A stretch of DNA of 64,000 nt from Dastarcus helophoroides. Lineage: Eukaryota; Arthropoda; Insecta; Coleoptera; Bothrideridae. The position numbers and the translations under genes are program-made. Below the pieces are notes generated by a model that saw only the letters and a program-made list of their open reading frames with translations, was not told the DNA's origin and made no database searches. Shown here in pieces: positions 58,931 through 64,000 of this stretch. Where the stretch lies: the NCBI GenBank assembly GCA_028583605.1, contig CM053331.1, forward strand, positions 870,501 to 934,500, read 5' to 3'. Each line of letters begins with the position of its first letter. Positions within the stretch are counted from its first letter, which is position 1.

Positions 58931-59895
58931 TGAATTTTTTCTCTAATATTTCATTCTGCATACATGAATTTTGTTGATAAAAAATGACGTTTCTAAAAAA
59001 ATATTTCCACACACGTTTGGATTTCGTTTGCTCGTGTTTCGATAACAAACGTGAATACTTCGAATGACATACATATCATGAAATGCTTTTATAGATTTCT
59101 CTATTTTATTTTGCTGTACAATGAATTAATAATAATAATACATGTAACATAATTGCATATTTAAAGACTGTAGTTTACGGTCCCTGAACTTTAATCACTT
59201 TATTTTAATCGATTCCTTTCTATGTCTGTTTAAAAGTAAACTTTGTAAAGTAATTGCGACGTAAAAAATATTCTTGACGAGGTTTAGTAAATTTTTTTAT
59301 GTTACAATAACATTGAAGGACAGGCACCTTTCTTAGAAAATGTTTGAACGTTTTAAAGTCCAAAAAATGCTCAGTAGCATCTGTAGGGACAATGAGGTGT
59401 TTAGGAAGATTCTTAGCTGATGCTTAGCTGATGCTTAGCTGATTCTCAGTCAATTCTTAGCTGAAGAATCCACTCCCAATTCCTCAAAATGTAATACCTA
59501 GCTCTAAAAGGAGACACAATTTCGTCTGCATCAGCATAAACCTCAACCGTTGAGGTACTGTTGGCTCTAAAATTCAATAAAGTTTTCTATCCTGCTTTGG
59601 ATGATTTTGGGTTCAATGACCAAATGACCCAACAAGTTATTTCTTGGTTGGGTTCTCAAATACATTTTTACCTACATAAAGTTTTCTAACCTCGTTGTAT
59701 TTAGACGCTTTTTGGGTCCAACGACCAAATGATGCAACAACTTATAAACGACCATCTTCGTTCGTTTCTCAAATGAATTAAGCTCAACATCACCATTGAG
59801 AGTAGTTCAAAATAAAATCCAGATGCCCCCACTACATTTAGACTAAATACTCCCAAACAGCATTGCAAGTTACAAATGGAATTTATTCTTTGTTG
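58931..59895. other. Single-copy non-coding DNA
   Basis: Mostly unique. A short GCTTAGCTGAT tandem lies at 59415-59450. Two diverged blocks with AACAAGTTATTTCTTGG / AACAACTTATAAACG and AATGACCAAATGA-like words at 59.62 and 59.72 kb suggest an old ~105-bp duplication. Confidence 0.5.
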
Positions 59896-59896
59896 C

Positions 59897-60055
59897 CTTC
59901 AGATGCATTTTTGCATCTCTTCAGATGCATTCTTGCATCTCTCCAGATGCATTCTTGCATCTTTCCAGATGCATTCTTGCATCTCTCCAGATGCATTCTT
60001 GCATCTCTTCAGATGCATTCTTGCATCTCTCCAGATGGATTTTTGCATCTAAACT
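59897..60055. repeat. 22-bp palindromic tandem repeat
   Basis: Seven units, each with CAGATGCATTCTTGCATCTC. GATGCA and TGCATC form an inverted repeat around a 4-bp centre in every unit. Confidence 0.93.
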
Positions 60056-60400
60056 CATCATTACAGTTGCCATTCAAAAAGGAAATGAGAATTTCTTGTC
60101 CTCATTCTGAATTTTGAGAGCAACGACGTTATTGCAATTGAAGTTTCTCTTTTTTTTACCTTTGTAACGCTTTCTTGCATCTAAACTTACGGTTGCCATT
60201 CACGAAATCAAAATTTTTTGCCCTCATTTTGGATTTTGATACCAACAACGTTATTGCAACTGAGGTTTCTCTCTTCCTCACCTTCGTAACGTATTTTGGA
60301 TTCTAAACTTATCATCACAATTGTCATCCACTAACGAAATTAAAATTTGTTGTCCTCATTTTGGATTTTGAGAGCAATCGAAGTTTCCCTCTTTGGCTTT
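60056..60400. repeat. Three ~125-bp tandem units upstream of a gene
   Basis: CTAAACTCATCATTACAGTT, CTAAACTTACGGTT and CTAAACTTATCATCACAATT start the copies at about 60048, 60181 and 60303. Each continues with TTGCCATTCA-like sequence, CCTCATTTTGGATTTTGA and GAAGTTTCTCTC or GAGGTTTCTCTC. Confidence 0.85.
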
Positions 60401-60530
60401 TTGGTTCTGTCTCCAAACAAACCGATCCGAACAGTGTAGTGCCCGCAGCTCGATTCGAAGCGAGCATATCGCCACTTTCCAAAATGATCGCAATTATCGT
60501 TCGATTGCGTAGCAACCGGAATCATCATGT

Positions 60531-60581
60531 CACATCAGTCCGATATTTTGCGTCGAGATCGAACTTGTCAAAACTGCGAAA
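60531..60581 (+). promoter_or_regulatory. Initiator and 5' UTR of the 60.58-kb gene
   Basis: TCAGTC at 60535-60540 matches the arthropod initiator (A at 60537). No TATA box lies at -30. CGAGATCGAAC at 60554 falls at +18 and loosely resembles a downstream promoter element. The 5' UTR would be about 45 nt. Confidence 0.45.
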
Positions 60582-60741
60582 ATGTCCGTCGACCCAAAGT
60601 TGCAGGAAGAGCTGAAGAATCTCGAGAAAAATGAGCTGATCGACCTGATGCTTTACAAAAAAGTCCCCCCGAACGCCAGCGCGGCGGTCGCCGATTACGC
60701 CAAAGGGGGCAAGCCCCACAAGTCGCACTGTCTGCACTGTC
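60582..60741 (+). CDS. First coding exon of an unrecognised gene
   Basis: ATG in good context (CGAAAATG) followed by 53 codons and one base, ending at a strong donor C/GTAAGT (60742). The peptide has a charged, Leu-rich N-terminal part (LQEELKNLEKNELIDLMLYK, residues 7-26) likely to be helical. Then comes VPPNASAAVADYAKGG and a Cys/His-rich end, HKSHCLHC (residues 46-53), that could start a zinc-binding motif continued in the next exon. GC-rich third positions (GTC, GAC, CTG, GCC) contrast with the AT-rich surroundings and support real coding. The rest of the gene lies beyond the right edge, after an intron of at least 3.2 kb. I do not recognise the family and assign no function. Confidence 0.75.
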
Positions 60742-61160
60742 GTAAGTCATTGTAACCATATTTATCCATCGACCATACGCTTAACGTTGTAAAAGGACTT
60801 TGGGAGCACTGAGTAGATGGGTAGTTCGTTAGAGGTGAAGATTGGAAGAGTTTGGTTTTTGATATGGTTGATATACACTAAGCTATTACGCTCTTTCTAT
60901 TTTGACTGTCTTGTTTTTGGAGCCATTTACATTTAGGAAGAGGTTTGGTGGTATGGTTGACATATTGAGTGGCTCTTGTGCCTTGAATTTCGTATTTTTT
61001 TATCTCATAGTCGCTGCGATTGGGTTTCTTTTTTGGTATAGTGGGCTAGCGCACTTCTCTGCATTGATTGCATCTTTCTTTTGGTTAAATTTTACTTCGT
61101 CTCTGGTGTGATTGCGTTTTTTAAGGTTTTCTAAGGTACTCTGTCATTTTAAGTCCTGTT
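60742..61160 (+). other. Start of intron 1 of the 60.58-kb gene
   Basis: Intronic sequence after GTAAGT, of mixed composition, before the satellite. No additional exon with splice signals was found. Confidence 0.55.
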
Positions 61161-64000
61161 TCTTTCATTATAGTCTCTCGTTGGTTAAGATTCTTAAGTT
61201 CTTCAAGAAGTTTCCTGAGTTTTTGATGAAGGTTCTTAAGTTTTTGATTAAGTTTCTCAAGTTCTTCCGAGAGTTTCTTAAATTCTTGATTAAGCTTCTC
61301 AAGTTCTTCAGGAAGTTTCTCAACTTCTTAGTTAAGATTCTACAGTTTTTGAAGAAATTTCTTAAGTTTTTGATTAAGCTTCTCAAGTTTTTTAGGAAGT
61401 TTCTCAATTTCTTAGCTAAGCTTCTTAAGTTCTTCAAGAAATTTCCTTAGTTTTTGATTAAGCTTTTTAAGTTCTTTAGGAAGTTTCTTAAGTTCTTGGT
61501 TAAGCCTTTCAAGTTCTTCAGGAAGTTTCTCAACTTCTTAATTAAGCTTCTTAAGTTCTTCAAGAAATTTCGTAAGTTTTTGATTAAGCTTCTTAAGTTC
61601 TTTAGGAATTTTCTTAAGTTCTTGGTTAAGCTTCTCAAGTTCTTGAGAAAGTTCCTCAACTTCTTAGTTAAGCTTCTTAAGTTTTTCAAGAAATTTCTTA
61701 CGTTTTTGATTAAGCTTCTTAAGTTCCTTAGGAAGTTTCTTAAGTTCTTGGTTAAGCTTCTCAAGTTCTTCAGGAAGTTTCTCAACTTCTTGGTTAAGCT
61801 TCTTAAGTTCTTCAAGAAATTTCTTAAGTTTTTGATGAAGTTTCTCAAGTTCTTTAGGAAGTTTGTCAACTTCTTAGTTAAGCTTCTCAAGTTCTTTAGG
61901 AAGTTTCTTAAGTTCTTGGTTGGGCTTCTTAAGTTCTTGGTTAAGCCTTTCAAGTTCTTCAGGAAGTTGCTCAATTTCTTAATTAAGCTTCTTAAGTTCT
62001 TCAAGAAATTTCGTAAGTTTTTGATTAAGCTTCTAAAGTTCTTTAGGAATTTTCTTAAGTTCTTGGTTAAGCTTCTCAAGTTCTTGAGAAAGTTCCTCAA
62101 CTTCTTAGTTAAGCTTCTTAAGTTTTTCAAGAAATTTCTTAAGTTTTTGATTAAGCTTCTTAAGTTCCTTAGGAAGTTTCTTAAGTTCTTGGTTAAGCTT
62201 CTCAAGTTCTTCAGGAAGTTTCTCAACTTCTTGGTTAAGCTTCTTAAGTTCTTCAAGAAATTTCTTAAGTTTTTGATGAAGTTTCTCAAGTTCTTTAGGA
62301 AGTTTGTCAACTTCTTAGTTAAGCTTCTGAAGTTCTTTAGGAAGTTTCTTAAGTTCTTGGTTGGGCTTCTTAAGTTCTTGGTTAAGCCTTTCAAGTTCTT
62401 CAGGAAGTTGCTCAATTTCTTAATTAAGCTTCTTAAGTTCTTCATGAAATTTCGTAAGTTTTTGATTAAGCTTCTTAAGTTCTTTAGGAATTTTCTTAAG
62501 TTCTTGGTTAAGCTTCTCAAGTTCTTGAGAAAGTTCCTCAACTTCTTAGTTAAGCTTCTTAAGTTTTTCAAGAAATTTCTTAAGTTTTTGATTAAGCTTC
62601 TTAAGTTCTTTAGGAAGTTTCTTAAGTTCTTGGTTAAGCTTCTCAAGTTCTTCAGGAAGTTTCTCAACTTCTTGGTTAAGCTTCTTAAGTTCTTCAAGAA
62701 ATTTCTTAAGTTTTTGATGAAGCTTCTCAAGTTCTTTAGGAAGTTTGTCAACTTCTTAGTTAAGCTTCTCAAGTTCTTTAGGAAGTTTCTTAAGTTCTTG
62801 GTTGGGCTTCTTAAGTTCTTGGTTAAGCCTTTCAAGTTCTTCAGGAAGTTGCTCAATTTCTTAATTAAGCTTCTTAAGTTCTTCAAGAAATTTCGTAAGT
62901 TTTTGATTAAGCTTCTTAAGTGCTTTAGGAATTTTCTTAAGTTCTTGGTTAAGCTTCTCAAGTTCTTGAGAAAGTTCCTCAACTTCTTAGTTAAGCTTCT
63001 TAAGTTTTTCAAGAAATTTCTTAAGTTTTTGATTAAGCTTCTTAAGTTCTTTAGGAAGTTTCTTAAGTTCTTGGTTAAGCTTCTCAAGTTCTTCAGGAAG
63101 TTTCTCAACTTCTTGGTTAAGTTTCTTAAGTTCTTCAAGAAATTTCTTAAGTTTTTGATGAAGTTTCTCAAGTTCTTTAGGAAGTTTGTCAACTTCTTAG
63201 TTAAGCTTCTCAAGTTCTTTAGGAAGTTTCTTAAGTTCTTGGTTGGGCTTCTTAAGTTCTTGGTTAAGCCTTTCAAGTTCTTCAGGAAGTTACTCAATTT
63301 CTTAATTAAGCTTCTTAAGTTCTTCAAGAAATTTCGTAAGTTTTTGATTAAGTTTCTTAAGTTCTTTAGGAATTTTCTTAAGTTCTTGGTTAAGCTTCTC
63401 AAGTTCTTGAGAAAGTTCCTCGACTTCTTAGTTAAGCTTCTTAAGTTTTTCAAGAAATTTCTTACGTTTTTGATTAAGCTTCTTAAGTTCCCTAGGAAGT
63501 TTCTTAAGTTCTTGGTTAAGCTTCTCAAGTTCTTCAGGAAGTTTCTCAACTTCTTGGTTAAGCTTCTTAAGTTCTTCAAGAAATTTCTTAAGTTTTTGAT
63601 GAAGTTTCTTAAGTTCTTTAGGAAGTTTGTCAACTTCTTAGTTAAGCTTCTCAAGTTCTTTAGGAAGTTTCTTAAGTTCTTGCTTGGAGTTCTTAAGTTC
63701 TTGGTTAAGCCTTTCAAGTTGTTCAGGAAGTTGCCCAATTTCTTAATTAAACTTTTTAAGTTCTTCAAGAAATTTCGTAAGTTTTTGATTAAGCTTCTTA
63801 AGTTCTTTAGGAATTTTCTTAAGTTCTTGGTTAAGCTTCTCAAGTTCTTGAGAAAGTTCCTCAACTTCTTAGTTAAGCTTCTTAAGTTTTTCAAGAAATT
63901 TCTTAAGTTTTTGATTAAGCTTCTTAAGTTCTTTAGGAAGTTTCTTAAGTTCTTGGTTAAGCTTCTCAAGTTTTTCAGGAAGTTTCTCAACTTCTTGGTT
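61161..64000. repeat. 21-bp satellite in exact 441-bp higher-order units
   Basis: Unit core AAGTTCTTGGTTAAGCTTCT, 21 bp with one more base. The higher-order marker GTTCTTGGTTGGGCTTCTTA has TGGG at 61921, 62362, 62803 and 63244, which is exactly 441 bp (21 monomers) each time. A diverged fifth is at about 63685. The minus strand is open from 63990 to 61447 (847 codons) with alternating heptapeptides like NLRNFLK and NLRSLTK. Because 21 and 441 are multiples of three, this openness can arise from the repeat alone. It lies antisense in an intron and runs off the right edge. Confidence 0.95.

Noticed and set aside
61168..61437. Minus-strand frame continuing the heptad peptide left of the 847-codon frame
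   Set aside because: It is a separate, shorter frame of the same satellite edge and adds no coding evidence.

Overview
The window looks like arthropod, most likely insect, nuclear DNA. It is AT-rich, has short GT-AG introns (56 and 100 bp) and arthropod-style core promoter motifs, and carries an L-lactate dehydrogenase of insect type. About three quarters of the sequence is tandem repeat in many unrelated families. Genes appear only as a few small exons between the repeats. Nothing is arranged like a bacterial operon and no RNA gene was found.

Layout. 1-2.74 kb is a purine-rich GAGAA pentamer array lying in an intron of the lactate dehydrogenase gene. The first three coding exons of that gene (minus strand) are at 2752-3496; the C-terminal exons lie beyond the left edge. 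3.67-4.20 kb is a 22-bp minisatellite. 4.2-8.1 kb is non-coding and holds one copy of a foldback-like inverted-repeat element. 8.15-13.08 and 15.9-17.74 kb are pyrimidine octamer arrays (TTTCTGTC and relatives), followed by aperiodic polypyrimidine DNA to 21.03 kb. That tract is interrupted by an element fragment and a roughly 185-bp-arm hairpin. 21-24.5 kb is mostly single-copy with more element copies. 25.1-25.8 kb is a 177-bp tandem repeat. 27.15-36.95 kb holds heptamer and octamer arrays in both orientations. 37-39.8 kb is single-copy and ends in a TATA promoter with a probable non-coding first exon (plus strand). 40.2-48.4 kb is an A-rich 19-20-bp minisatellite. 48.4-48.7 kb is an array of TGACCTTGA motifs. 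A small unrecognised ORF lies at 49.8-50.04 kb. 50.3-58.9 kb is a 21-bp satellite. 59.9-60.4 kb has 22-bp and ~125-bp repeats. At 60.58-60.74 kb is the first coding exon of an unrecognised gene, whose intron holds a second 21-bp satellite organised as exact 441-bp higher-order units up to the right edge.

Genes and regulation. At least two genes are certain or probable: lactate dehydrogenase (minus) and the 60.58-kb gene (plus). A third transcription unit starting near 39.77 kb is inferred. The motif TGACCTTGA, reverse complement TCAAGGTCA, matches the known monomer site of the FTZ-F1/NR5A and ERR nuclear receptors. It occurs 11 times exactly in 330 bp inside the likely first intron of the 39.77-kb unit, and part of it recurs beside that unit's TATA box. 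This is the most unusual regulatory-looking structure in the window, but no functional link is shown. The repeat landscape is the other main content: repeated homologous flanks, mobile-element/microsatellite junctions and nested higher-order units suggest how such arrays are seeded and spread.
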